From: Anaerolineales bacterium
Lineage (GTDB): Bacteria; Chloroflexota; Anaerolineae; Anaerolineales; Villigracilaceae
Assembly (NCBI GenBank): GCA_020634885.1
Contig: JACKAW010000006.1
Location: 197,501 to 208,700, forward strand
Direction of reading: 5' to 3'
DNA: 11,200 bases
Part shown: piece by piece, positions 1 to 6,907 of the stretch
How the letters are laid out: each line of letters begins with the position of its first letter
Numbering within the stretch: the stretch's first letter is position 1
Notes under the pieces: model-generated
The model's database searches: none
Told to the model about the DNA's origin: nothing
The model's input: only the letters and a program-made list of their open reading frames with translations
Program-made: the position numbers and the translations under genes

Positions 1-754
<754 letters not shown>

Positions 755-811
755 GTGATACGGAGAAATTGGTACTTTTCCAATAAAACAACTACATCAT
801 TTTGTTATTCA

Positions 812-834
812 GGACAATTCCTTTGTGAAATTGT

Positions 835-836
<2 letters not shown>
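812..836 (+). other. Hairpin in the 23S-5S spacer, probable pre-5S processing stem
   Basis: The spacer between 23S and 5S (about 755-834) is only about 80 bases and contains no tRNA. Its 3' end holds an 8-bp inverted repeat, ggacaatt (812-819) and aattgtcc (829-836), with a 9-base loop. The right arm runs into the predicted 5' end of the 5S rRNA, so this stem and 5S helix I compete for one or two bases. A role in maturation is an inference from position. Confidence 0.5.
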
Positions 837-954
<118 letters not shown>

Positions 955-966
955 GCTTTTTTCTTT

Positions 967-984
967 AAACTCTGCAAAGAGTTT
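967..984 (+). terminator. Small GNRA-loop hairpin after the 5S gene
   Basis: Arms aaactct (967-973) and agagttt (978-984) pair perfectly around the loop gcaa, a GNRA-type tetraloop. It follows the T-rich stretch after the 5S gene and precedes a stronger hairpin, so it probably belongs to the end of the rRNA operon. It lacks its own strong T-tract. Confidence 0.4.
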
Positions 985-986
985 AT

Positions 987-1014
987 AAAAGCGGATGCTT
1001 CGGCGTCCGCTTTT
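987..1014 (+). terminator. Intrinsic terminator of the rRNA operon, UUCG tetraloop
   Basis: A 12-bp stem, aaaagcggatgc (987-998) against gcgtccgctttt (1003-1014), has one G-U pair and is capped by c(uucg)g, the very stable UNCG tetraloop. The 3' arm ends in four T's. It lies about 30 bases after the 5S gene on the same strand, as expected for the main rRNA terminator. Confidence 0.8.
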
Positions 1015-1025
1015 GCGTTTAAGCT

Positions 1026-1069
1026 GAAAGAAGGTCGATTTCTTTCGTAAATGAAGTCATAAATTGACT
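1026..1069 (+). repeat. Two further short hairpins between the rRNA terminator and the palindrome
   Basis: The first hairpin is gaaagaa (1026-1032) pairing with ttctttc (1040-1046). The second is agtca (1055-1059) pairing with tgact (1065-1069). Both are perfect but short and A/T-rich. They fill the gap between two strong terminators and may simply be structured spacer. No gene is seen here. Confidence 0.4.
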
Positions 1070-1073
1070 AATA

Positions 1074-1109
1074 AAAAGAGGAGGCTCCAAGCTTGGAGCC
1101 TCCTCTTTT
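1074..1109. terminator. Bidirectional terminator: perfect 36-bp palindrome
   Basis: Positions 1074-1109 equal their own reverse complement over all 36 bases, centred on a HindIII-type aagctt. The outer four pairs are A/T and the core is G/C-rich, so each transcript would form a long stem followed by U's. It lies between the plus-strand rRNA operon and the minus-strand gene that ends at 1134, and can end transcription from both sides. Confidence 0.85.
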
Positions 1110-1133
1110 GCTTTTTACGCACAAGGTCACTGA

Positions 1134-2684
1134 TTACGACAAAATCACCTGTCCACAATACTCGCATTTATCCATGCCGAGTTCCAGAGTCCCGCCGCAG
1201 TTGGGGCAGGCGAAGGTTTCGGTTTTGACTTGGAAGCCAGCCGTTTTGAAGGCGGTTTCGTTATCGGCGAGATCGCTGCGCAGGCGTTTGAGACGGGCGA
1301 GGTAGGCATCGTTACCCATCTCACCAGATTTGCGCAGGCGTTCCACATCTGCAATGGATTCTTTTAACATACGGCGCTGAGCCTCGAGGCTTTCGCGGCT
1401 TTTATCTTGAATGGAGAGTTTCATCTCCGGTTTGGGCGGAATGGACGCCAGAATGCCCGCAATGACGAGGATGACCGTCGAGACGATCACGCCCACCACC
1501 AGCGGCGCAAACCTAAACCCAGGAATGGAACTGAAATTCACCTTGTTGGTGGTCACTTCGTTGTAATCGGCGATGACGACATAACGCTCATTGCCGAGCT
1601 TGCCAATATCAATGCGAGTGATGCCGCTATTATGATCGGGCAGGTTGTTGCGAGTTCCATTATCGGTGAAAACAGCCACTTTGCCCGAATCATCGCCGAT
1701 CACCGCTTCTTCCTTGCCATCTTCGTTGATATCCAGACCGGCGATCTCAGTGACTTTGTCTGATAAAGAACCAGTCCATAGCTGATTTGCGGTTTCGCCG
1801 TTGAACGAGAACGCCCAAATACCGCCATCTTTACCGCCAACTACGATCTCGCGCGATGATGGGTCGCCGTCCAACTCCACTTCGCGCACTTCGCTTACTG
1901 CCTGCCCAAGCGTTTTCTCGAAGAGGACTTTCCCATTTGCTGCGTTGTAGATACGGAACAAGCCGTACTCGCCGCCGGTGATGATCTCGCTGTTGCCATC
2001 TGCGTTGAGGTCGAAGGCACGCATCCTTCTTAATTGTTCCTGATTCACCGTCCAAACATTTTTGCCGTCTGACGAGAATATCTTCAGCGTACCATCATTT
2101 GAGGCAATGGACACATAAATTTGCCCATCAATGCGGGCATCGTCCATGCCGCGGATCTCTGCCAAGCCAACGGAACTGCTCCACAACGGCGTGCCATCCA
2201 CGCTCAAGGCGAGGACATTGCCGCCAGTATCGCCGAGCACAATTTCAGGTCCAGTAGAGAAGCGGATGAGTGCCACACGCGAAGGAGCACCGATGGCAAG
2301 ATTCGTCGCAAGTGTGGAAACTTTTCCATTTGAGATCACATCCACCCCGCTAAAGTGGAATACTACAATATCTTCCACACCATCGCCATTCACATCGCCG
2401 AGGGTGGTTTTGGCTCCATTGTAAGCAATGCTGTACAACACGTTGCCATTGCCGTCAAAAACGCTGACCCCGTCTTTTCCTTGAATGAAAAGTTCATCCT
2501 GTCCGTCGCCAGTTAGGTCGATGACCTTCATGCTTTCAGCCGTATTAAACGGTTGAGACCATGCAGTTTTGCTGCCGAATTTTTCGGCAGATGCAAACCC
2601 GCTGAAGGCGAATACACCTGCCACGCCCATGACAAGACAGATCAAAACGAACGCGATGATAAAGGGAATTACTTTACGACTCAT
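1134..2684 (-). CDS. Membrane protein with extracellular FG-GAP-like repeats and cytoplasmic zinc ribbon
   Basis: This 516-aa protein is of unknown function. An N-terminal hydrophobic helix (residues about 5-27) is followed by a long, probably exported segment (about 34-388). That segment carries repeated Asp-rich loops of the FG-GAP/VCBS beta-propeller type: DLTGDGQDE (56-64), DVNGDGVED (97-105), DLNADGNSE (225-233) and DINEDGKEE (318-326). Such DxNxDG loops usually bind calcium. A second helix (about 393-415) leads to a charged, probably coiled-coil segment (about 422-478). A C-terminal zinc ribbon has Cys493, Cys496, Cys507 and Cys510. If the first helix enters from the cytoplasm, the repeats are outside and the zinc ribbon inside, a receptor-like layout. 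The start codon directly follows the TAA stop of the upstream gene with no gap, which implies translational coupling. The architecture is read directly; ligand and output are unknown. Confidence 0.88.
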   Translation of the reverse strand: MSRKVIPFIIAFVLICLVMGVAGVFAFSGFASAEKFGSKTAWSQPFNTAESMKVIDLTGDGQDELFIQGKDGVSVFDGNGNVLYSIAYNGAKTTLGDVNGDGVEDIVVFHFSGVDVISNGKVSTLATNLAIGAPSRVALIRFSTGPEIVLGDTGGNVLALSVDGTPLWSSSVGLAEIRGMDDARIDGQIYVSIASNDGTLKIFSSDGKNVWTVNQEQLRRMRAFDLNADGNSEIITGGEYGLFRIYNAANGKVLFEKTLGQAVSEVREVELDGDPSSREIVVGGKDGGIWAFSFNGETANQLWTGSLSDKVTEIAGLDINEDGKEEAVIGDDSGKVAVFTDNGTRNNLPDHNSGITRIDIGKLGNERYVVIADYNEVTTNKVNFSSIPGFRFAPLVVGVIVSTVILVIAGILASIPPKPEMKLSIQDKSRESLEAQRRMLKESIADVERLRKSGEMGNDAYLARLKRLRSDLADNETAFKTAGFQVKTETFACPNCGGTLELGMDKCEYCGQVILS

Positions 2685-3632
2685 TTAAACAGCCTTTCTT
2701 TCCAATAGTGAATAAGCGGATTTTAGAAATGCGAGAATATCTTTCTGACCGACTTCCTCGAAGGGGGAGATGGCAAGGATATTAATGATGCCGCCATCGG
2801 TGGTCAGTTGATGTATGCGATACTTGCCCACATCTTTGTTGAGTGAAAAGGTATTGTTGTGTTTGATGGTGTACACCTCAGGGTTTACCACAATTCGCAC
2901 TTTTAATTCCTGTTGCGACCCCTTGAACTTTTCGGGCTTGAGTTTGCTTTTGCCGCTGATGCTGCGTTTCCAGTATGAATCGCGTTTTTTTGTTTTTTGA
3001 ATGGCGGTCACACGCAAAACATTGCCATCGTAAAGTTTTGCCTTGAGAGAAAGCCAGGGGTCATTGAAAAGTTTGGTGGTGCGTTTGCGGGTATCCTGGG
3101 TTTCACGCGCTACCTTCGTTTTAAGCAAGGCTCCTGTCAGGTCGATATGACCGAGAAAGGATGTGCCGGGCTTGAGGTCGTCACGAAGGGTGTGCAGAAT
3201 TTCCTTTACACCGGTATAACGGGGGGAGAAGTCCAATAGGTCGCTGCGGCGCAAACTGCGTGCCATTACAAAAGCGGCGATCCAAAGCAGGAACCCGCCG
3301 CCAAGAAAGACATATGAAACGGAAAAACCGAGCAACCCGATAAAAACATCCACCAACGCAAGCCCAATCCCTGCAAAAAAGATCATCATGGGAATCCAAC
3401 GCCATTTATCTCCTGAAGTTTCAGTTTTGCGTGCTTCAGCAGCAAACTTGTTCATGCCGCGAATAATGGCATCGGGCTTGTCGGCAATGGAAATAAAAAC
3501 CGGTGTATATTCTTTTTTGCCAAATTGGTTTGTATCTTGATTGCCTTTTTTACGGGCAGTATTGAGCAGGTAGAAAAAGAAGGAAATAACTACGATCCCT
3601 GTAATGACTAAAATACAGCCTAAACCTTCCAT
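2685..3632 (-). CDS. Uncharacterised three-helix membrane protein
   Basis: With the start at 3632 this is a 315-aa protein I do not recognise. A hydrophobic helix lies at residues about 4-23 and a helical hairpin at about 79-101 and 103-122. These are followed by a basic soluble C-terminal half (about 127-315) with several predicted beta strands and many Lys/Arg. The reading frame is open up to 3770, but the longer N-terminus would overlap the divergent glycosyltransferase gene and has no ribosome site. The chosen ATG has GGAGG at 3638-3642, five bases upstream, and begins just before the first membrane helix. The next gene, the FG-GAP/zinc-ribbon protein, starts immediately after this stop codon, so the two are almost certainly co-transcribed and may work together. 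No catalytic motif is visible. The C-terminal half could be a membrane-associated beta domain; this is a weak guess. Confidence 0.8.
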   Translation of the reverse strand: MEGLGCILVITGIVVISFFFYLLNTARKKGNQDTNQFGKKEYTPVFISIADKPDAIIRGMNKFAAEARKTETSGDKWRWIPMMIFFAGIGLALVDVFIGLLGFSVSYVFLGGGFLLWIAAFVMARSLRRSDLLDFSPRYTGVKEILHTLRDDLKPGTSFLGHIDLTGALLKTKVARETQDTRKRTTKLFNDPWLSLKAKLYDGNVLRVTAIQKTKKRDSYWKRSISGKSKLKPEKFKGSQQELKVRIVVNPEVYTIKHNNTFSLNKDVGKYRIHQLTTDGGIINILAISPFEEVGQKDILAFLKSAYSLLERKAV

Positions 3633-3637
3633 CCATG

Positions 3638-3642
3638 CCTCC
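3638..3642 (-). promoter_or_regulatory. Ribosome binding site that fixes the start at 3632
   Basis: On the minus strand GGAGG lies five bases before the ATG at 3632-3630. No similar site precedes the longer start at 3770, which supports the shorter protein. Confidence 0.65.
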
Positions 3643-3646
3643 GAGT

Positions 3647-3652
3647 TATAAT
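3647..3652 (+). promoter_or_regulatory. -10 box TATAAT of the glycosyltransferase gene, leaderless
   Basis: A perfect TATAAT ends seven bases before the ATG at 3660. Transcription would therefore start at or within a base or two of the start codon, and no Shine-Dalgarno sequence is present. No good -35 box is seen. The box lies in the 27-base gap between two divergent start codons. Confidence 0.65.
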
Positions 3653-3659
3653 TTATCGA

Positions 3660-4823
3660 ATGCCAAACATACTCTATACGGCTTTCGATATTGTGCCAAG
3701 CCCCAAAGGGGCAAGTACCCATATTCTCCACAACTTGCGAGGTTTGGTCAATACGGGCTATAAAGTCCATCTTATCACGCCTAATGACGGACTGCTCCCC
3801 CCCGAAGATACTATTGAAGGGGCACAGGTTACCCGAATTTCACAGGACCTTTCGCAAAACTTCCTTGCCCGCGCTGTTCATTTTGGCAAGTCGGTTTTTG
3901 CTCACCTTGCGCTTCACCCTGATTATGAGGTGGTTCACTTCCGCAATGTTTGGGATGGTTTTCACATCGCACATAACAAAAAGAAACTTGGCTACAAAAC
4001 CCTCTTTGAAGTAAATGGACTTCCTTCGATTGAACTCAAATACCATTACCCGGGCATGGATTCGACCCTGCTTGCCAAGATAAAAGAACAGGAAATAGCG
4101 ACTCTGCACCTGAGCGATGCCATCATCTGCCCCTCAAACGTGACCCGCGATTACATTGCCTCGCTCGGACTAAGCCGGAAGCTGGTCACGGTCATCCCAA
4201 ACGGGGTCAGCCCCTCAGATTTTTCCGCCACTCCGTTACCCACCCGTGATGGGCGAGTGCCTGTTTTGCTTTACATTGGCACCCTGGCAGATTGGCAAGG
4301 CTTGGATATTGTCATCAAATCTCTGCCAAAAATTCTCGAAGGGCAGGCAGTAAAACTCCACATCGTCGGGCGTGGACGCTCGCGCCAGCGAAAGATGTTG
4401 GCAAAGCAAATTAGAAAGCTGGGCTTGGATGAGCATGTAATCGTACAGCCTGCCGTGCCGCATCATGAAATCCCTGCGTTAGTCGCGCAGGCAGATATTT
4501 GCGTTGCCCCGCTTGGCTTGAATGATCGTAATGTAACGCAGGGCGCCTGCCCGATCAAAGTCCTTGAATACATGGCGGCGGGACGTCCCCTGCTTGCCTC
4601 AAATATGCCCATCGTCCGCGAACTTGTCCGTGAAGATGTGGATGGATTGCTCTTTTCACCCAACGACCCCAACGATCTGGCACGACAGGCGGGCGTTTTG
4701 TTGAGGGATATCGAATTATCAAAACGGCTGGCTGAATCTGCGGCGGCGCATGTGCGCGAGAAATTCACATGGCACGAATCGCAGAAAAAATTGGTAAAGG
4801 TGTATGAGAGATTATTGTTGTAA
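3660..4823 (+). CDS. Glycosyltransferase family 4 (GT-B fold)
   Basis: This 387-aa enzyme probably transfers a sugar from a nucleotide-sugar donor to a lipid, glycan or small-molecule acceptor in the cytoplasm. The N-terminal acceptor domain starts at once with a beta strand and a glycine-containing loop (PSPKGASTH, 13-21). The donor domain follows VIPNGV (178-183), with LLYIGTLADWQGLD (203-216), HIVGRGR (234-240) and the nucleotide-sugar signature around LEYMAAGRPLLAS (302-314). Of the usual E-x7-E pair only the second glutamate (Glu303) is present. The place of the first is Gln294/Gly295 in a TQGACPIK context. No signal peptide or membrane helix is visible. It is a single gene with its own promoter, so the acceptor cannot be deduced from neighbours. 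Donor and product are unknown. Confidence 0.92.
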   Translation: MPNILYTAFDIVPSPKGASTHILHNLRGLVNTGYKVHLITPNDGLLPPEDTIEGAQVTRISQDLSQNFLARAVHFGKSVFAHLALHPDYEVVHFRNVWDGFHIAHNKKKLGYKTLFEVNGLPSIELKYHYPGMDSTLLAKIKEQEIATLHLSDAIICPSNVTRDYIASLGLSRKLVTVIPNGVSPSDFSATPLPTRDGRVPVLLYIGTLADWQGLDIVIKSLPKILEGQAVKLHIVGRGRSRQRKMLAKQIRKLGLDEHVIVQPAVPHHEIPALVAQADICVAPLGLNDRNVTQGACPIKVLEYMAAGRPLLASNMPIVRELVREDVDGLLFSPNDPNDLARQAGVLLRDIELSKRLAESAAAHVREKFTWHESQKKLVKVYERLLL

Positions 4824-4873
4824 ATCGTGCTTTTAGTGTGACGAGCAGAGTGAGATGGCTGTAAACCTACCAG

Positions 4874-5281
4874 CTACTTTGCTTCAAATATCTTTTCCAC
4901 TTCCAGCGGAATAGGTTTAGGTCTGCCTGTTTTCACATCCATGAAGACCCAGTCGGTTTCCCCTTTTACCAAAACTTTCCCATCACTTTTTCTCACAAAT
5001 TCATACATTCGCAAAGACCGCACTTTGCGAATATTCTCTATCCAGGTGCGGATCTCGATCTCCTCACCCTCGAATGCTGGTAAAAAATATTCAATGCTGT
5101 GTCTGCGGGCAACCCATGTCACATCAGTGCCCTGCACTTCAATGCCGCCGATTGAGGCATAATGTTCAACTGCAATATCCTGCATCCACTGGACGTAGAC
5201 CACATTGTTGACGTGTCCGTTCTCGTCAATGGCGGAGGGCGGAATGGAGATGATTTTGCTGTAAGTGGGGGAGATAGGCAT
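4874..5281 (-). CDS. Acyl-CoA thioesterase, hotdog fold (4HBT/YbgC-like)
   Basis: This 135-aa protein is a typical length for a single-domain hotdog thioesterase, which hydrolyses acyl-CoA or acyl-ACP thioesters in the cytoplasm, usually as a tetramer. The signature AIDENGHVNNVVYVQWMQD (17-35) carries the Asp19/Asn21-GHVNN motif and start of the long hotdog helix. It is followed by the paired strands HSIEYFLPAFEGEEIEIRTW (61-80) and the C-terminal strand segment ETDWVFMDVKTGRPKPIP (108-125). The start at 5281 lies six bases after a TAAAAT box with no ribosome site, so the mRNA looks leaderless. The gene stands alone, between a convergent glycosyltransferase and a divergent membrane-protein gene. 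Substrate chain length cannot be inferred. An acyl-ACP thioesterase-like role is an alternative. Confidence 0.9.
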   Translation of the reverse strand: MPISPTYSKIISIPPSAIDENGHVNNVVYVQWMQDIAVEHYASIGGIEVQGTDVTWVARRHSIEYFLPAFEGEEIEIRTWIENIRKVRSLRMYEFVRKSDGKVLVKGETDWVFMDVKTGRPKPIPLEVEKIFEAK

Positions 5282-5287
5282 GACAGA

Positions 5288-5293
5288 ATTTTA
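5288..5293 (-). promoter_or_regulatory. -10 box TAAAAT of the thioesterase gene, leaderless
   Basis: On the minus strand TAAAAT ends six bases before the ATG at 5281. This spacing would place the transcription start on the start codon. No Shine-Dalgarno sequence and no clear -35 box are present. Confidence 0.5.
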
Positions 5294-5301
5294 CATGGAC
5301 T

Positions 5302-5317
5302 TCCCCCAAACGGGGGA
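5302..5317. repeat. G/C inverted repeat between divergent genes
   Basis: The arms tccccc (5302-5307) and ggggga (5312-5317) flank a 4-base loop. The repeat lies between the thioesterase start and the promoter of the 5377 gene, upstream of both. It has no T-tract, so it could be an operator rather than a terminator. This is inference from position only. Confidence 0.3.
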
Positions 5318-5319
5318 GT

Positions 5320-5347
5320 TTGAATATTTTTCGAGGAGTTATAAAAT
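5320..5347 (+). promoter_or_regulatory. Predicted promoter of the 5377 gene
   Basis: TTGAAT (5320-5325) and TAAAAT (5342-5347) are spaced 16 bases apart. The leader of about 25 bases carries the Shine-Dalgarno sequence AGGAGA at 5365-5370, six bases before the ATG. Unlike several neighbours, this gene is therefore not leaderless. Confidence 0.5.
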
Positions 5348-5376
5348 AACCTCATCGATTTTATAGGAGAGTTCAA

Positions 5377-5784
5377 ATGGAATTTATTGGCGGCGCTTCA
5401 ATATTGTTAACGGTTGTGATAGGGGCATGTTCCTGTTTGCTTACCCTTGTTATTCTGGCGGGTACGGGTTTCTTCATTTATAAAACATTTGGAAGCACAT
5501 TCAAAAGCATGGCAGGGAACCGTAATGTTCTTCAAACTGGGGTCTCTGCACCGGCTGTAATTTTGAGCGTTCAAGATACAGGCGTGACTATGAACGATAA
5601 CCCCCAGGCACGGATTCGGCTAAGAGTTATGCCAATGGGGAGCGAACCCTTTGAAGTGGAAGTAACCCAGATCGTCGGGCGCTTTCAGGTGGGGATGCTT
5701 ATCCCCAACGCCTCGGTGATGGTAAAGTATGACCCGAACGATAAAACCAAGGTTGCCATTGAGGCATTTGGGGCTGGAATGTAA
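5377..5784 (+). CDS. Small membrane-anchored protein, DUF3592-like
   Basis: This 135-aa protein has one long N-terminal hydrophobic segment (residues about 8-36) and a small beta-rich domain (about 52-130). The soluble part contains VLQTGVSAPAVILSVQDTG (51-69), a strand ARIRLRVMP (78-86) and a closing PNASVMVKYDPNDKTKVAIE (110-129). The pattern 'turn away from the membrane, short strands, then VxYDPxDxxxVxxE' resembles the DUF3592-type small barrel found in many bacterial membrane proteins of unknown function. The assignment rests on pattern only. A good ribosome site (AGGAGA, spacing 6) supports the start. It is a single gene, divergent from the thioesterase and convergent with the lipoprotein gene, with which it shares a terminator. 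No function can be given. Confidence 0.8.
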   Translation: MEFIGGASILLTVVIGACSCLLTLVILAGTGFFIYKTFGSTFKSMAGNRNVLQTGVSAPAVILSVQDTGVTMNDNPQARIRLRVMPMGSEPFEVEVTQIVGRFQVGMLIPNASVMVKYDPNDKTKVAIEAFGAGM

Positions 5785-5826
5785 CCATAAAAAAAGCGCG
5801 GAATTTACTCCGCGCTTTTTTTATGG
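5785..5826. terminator. Bidirectional terminator between convergent genes
   Basis: Perfect 18-base arms (5785-5802 and 5809-5826) enclose a 6-base loop. The core is gcgcgga/tccgcgc, flanked by seven A's on one side and seven T's on the other, so each strand gives a GC stem with a U-tract. It begins right after the stop codon at 5784. The stop codon of the minus-strand lipoprotein (5821-5823) lies inside the right arm. Confidence 0.9.
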
Positions 5827-6438
5827 TGCAGTGGTTGCCGATGGGGTAGTGATATTCCCAACAATGATCTTTACTGAGAGCGTATCTCCAAAGAACACGC
5901 CGTTCTCATCTGCCATTTGCCAGGCGCTTTCAATCACCCCGTTAATGCCGCTGGGTACGACCATCTCCACCGAGAGTTGACGTTTCGCGCCGGTGGGAAT
6001 TGCCTCATCAATGGTGACGGTGTTTCCACGCATCGGTTCGCCGCCCACATGGCGGAAGGTAAAGCCGGGGCGCCATGCACAGCCGCCGATGTTTTGTACC
6101 TCCCAAACTTTGGTGAAGGTTTCACCAGGTTTCATTTGAGTATTGTCGTCAATGGTTATATCTGCAATGTAGAGCAGGTTGTAACAAGGATTGCTTGTGG
6201 GTGCAGGCTCTGGCGTATTGGAAGGCGTTTCGGTGACGAGCAGGACAGCCGTCAGCGTAGGGAGCGGTGTGGGGGTGGGGGCAAGCTCGGTCAGGTTTGA
6301 AGCGAATGTTTCCACCGCTTGAGTGCGGATTGCATCCGTATCCACTTCGTCAGTTTGTTCGGTCTGGTTGTTGGCACATGAAAATAAGAAAATGCCAAGG
6401 AGCAGGGTCAGACCGAGAAGGATGGTGCGCGATTTCAT
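5821..6438 (-). CDS. Secreted lipoprotein with NBR1-type Ig domain
   Basis: This 205-aa protein has a lipoprotein signal peptide: basic N-terminus MKSR, hydrophobic core (5-19), then LFSC with Cys21 as the lipidated residue. A low-complexity Thr/Pro linker (about 53-83, e.g. APTPTPLPTLT) leads to an Ig-like domain (about 90-193). That domain matches the NBR1 central (Nbr1 FW) pattern: KPGETFTKVWEVQNIGGCAW (103-122), the MxxxxxV/PxG turn, and a closing GVFFGDTLSVKIIVG (180-194). Cys85 and Cys120 could form a disulfide. Such proteins are common in Anaerolineae and probably sit on the outer face of the membrane; their role is not known. The chosen ATG (6438) begins the signal peptide one base after the preceding stop codon. 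An upstream ATG at 6468 would add ten residues inside the other gene. It forms an operon with the membrane protein upstream. Confidence 0.88.
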   Translation of the reverse strand: MKSRTILLGLTLLLGIFLFSCANNQTEQTDEVDTDAIRTQAVETFASNLTELAPTPTPLPTLTAVLLVTETPSNTPEPAPTSNPCYNLLYIADITIDDNTQMKPGETFTKVWEVQNIGGCAWRPGFTFRHVGGEPMRGNTVTIDEAIPTGAKRQLSVEMVVPSGINGVIESAWQMADENGVFFGDTLSVKIIVGNITTPSATTAP

Positions 6439-6439
6439 T

Positions 6440-6841
6440 CTATTTATTTTTCTCTTTTGCCAGTGCAATGCCAGTGGCGATGGAACCTAAAAGTTCCCAT
6501 AACCCTACGCCGAAAAAGTTGACCGGCGCAGCGCCTGTGATAACTAACAGGGTGAACACAACGAATGTAACGACACGAAAGGGAACTGTCCAGCGGTAAA
6601 AACTCTTCACATCGTTAAGGGCGGCGAGGATGTAATAAACGCCCATATTGAAAGATGCCATCGAAGAGGCGGTCATGAATACGATGGTGTAATCTGATGA
6701 GGCGCGCGCGCTTCGTTCTACGATCTCAAAACCGAGAATACCGAGCAGAATTTCGGGGCGTATTAAACCGAGTAAACCCAGTAAAAAGGCAAGAACACCG
6801 AAGATAAAAATGGTCCAGCCGGATGCATCACGGATTTTCAT
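6440..6841 (-). CDS. Small four-helix integral membrane protein
   Basis: This 133-aa protein has four hydrophobic segments (residues about 8-28, 51-75, 86-103 and 107-127) with short loops and a basic C-terminus (AKEKNK). No conserved catalytic or transport motif is recognised, so the function is unknown. The frame is open to 6910. I chose the ATG at 6841 because AAAGGAG (6851-6857) lies nine bases upstream and because the longer form would run over the promoter and into the divergent kinase gene. The lipoprotein gene starts one base after this stop codon, so the two are co-transcribed and probably translationally coupled. The membrane protein may assist or anchor the lipoprotein, though only proximity suggests this. 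Confidence 0.8.
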   Translation of the reverse strand: MKIRDASGWTIFIFGVLAFLLGLLGLIRPEILLGILGFEIVERSARASSDYTIVFMTASSMASFNMGVYYILAALNDVKSFYRWTVPFRVVTFVVFTLLVITGAAPVNFFGVGLWELLGSIATGIALAKEKNK

Positions 6842-6850
6842 AAAATAAAT

Positions 6851-6857
6851 CTCCTTT
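6851..6857 (-). promoter_or_regulatory. Ribosome binding site that fixes the start at 6841
   Basis: AAAGGAG on the minus strand lies nine bases before the ATG at 6841-6839. The alternative start at 6910 has no such site, so the 133-aa form is preferred. Confidence 0.7.
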
Positions 6858-6875
6858 GAATGTGAGTATCTTACG

Positions 6876-6904
6876 ATTATACCTGTAACCTTTTGGCATG
6901 ATAA
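6876..6904 (-). promoter_or_regulatory. Predicted promoter of the membrane protein-lipoprotein operon
   Basis: On the minus strand TTATCA (6904-6899) and a perfect TATAAT (6881-6876) are separated by 17 bases. The leader of about 30 bases contains the ribosome site. The -35 element overlaps the -10 element of the divergent kinase gene (6902-6907), so the two promoters probably compete. Confidence 0.6.
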
Positions 6905-6907
6905 AAT
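6899..6907 (+). promoter_or_regulatory. Extended -10 box of the kinase-phosphatase operon, leaderless
   Basis: TGA followed by TAAAAT (6902-6907) forms an extended -10 element. It ends eight bases before the ATG at 6916, which would make that ATG the first codon of a leaderless mRNA. This is one reason for preferring 6916 over the upstream ATG at 6898, which would lie within the promoter. Confidence 0.55.

Noticed and set aside
755..834. Possible tRNA in the 23S-5S spacer
   Set aside because: The spacer is about 80 bases, A/T-rich, and has no cloverleaf or T-loop consensus; only one hairpin is seen.
1093..1763. Plus-strand frames at 1093-1305 and 1407-1763
   Set aside because: They lie antisense to the FG-GAP/zinc-ribbon gene, have no family resemblance, and the minus frame has clear domains.
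3633..3770. Longer N-terminus (46 extra residues) for the minus-strand membrane protein
   Set aside because: It would overlap the divergent glycosyltransferase and lacks a ribosome site; GGAGG precedes the ATG at 3632.
6439..6468. Upstream ATG at 6468 for the lipoprotein
   Set aside because: It would extend the protein into the preceding gene and disturb the lipoprotein signal, which starts properly at 6438.
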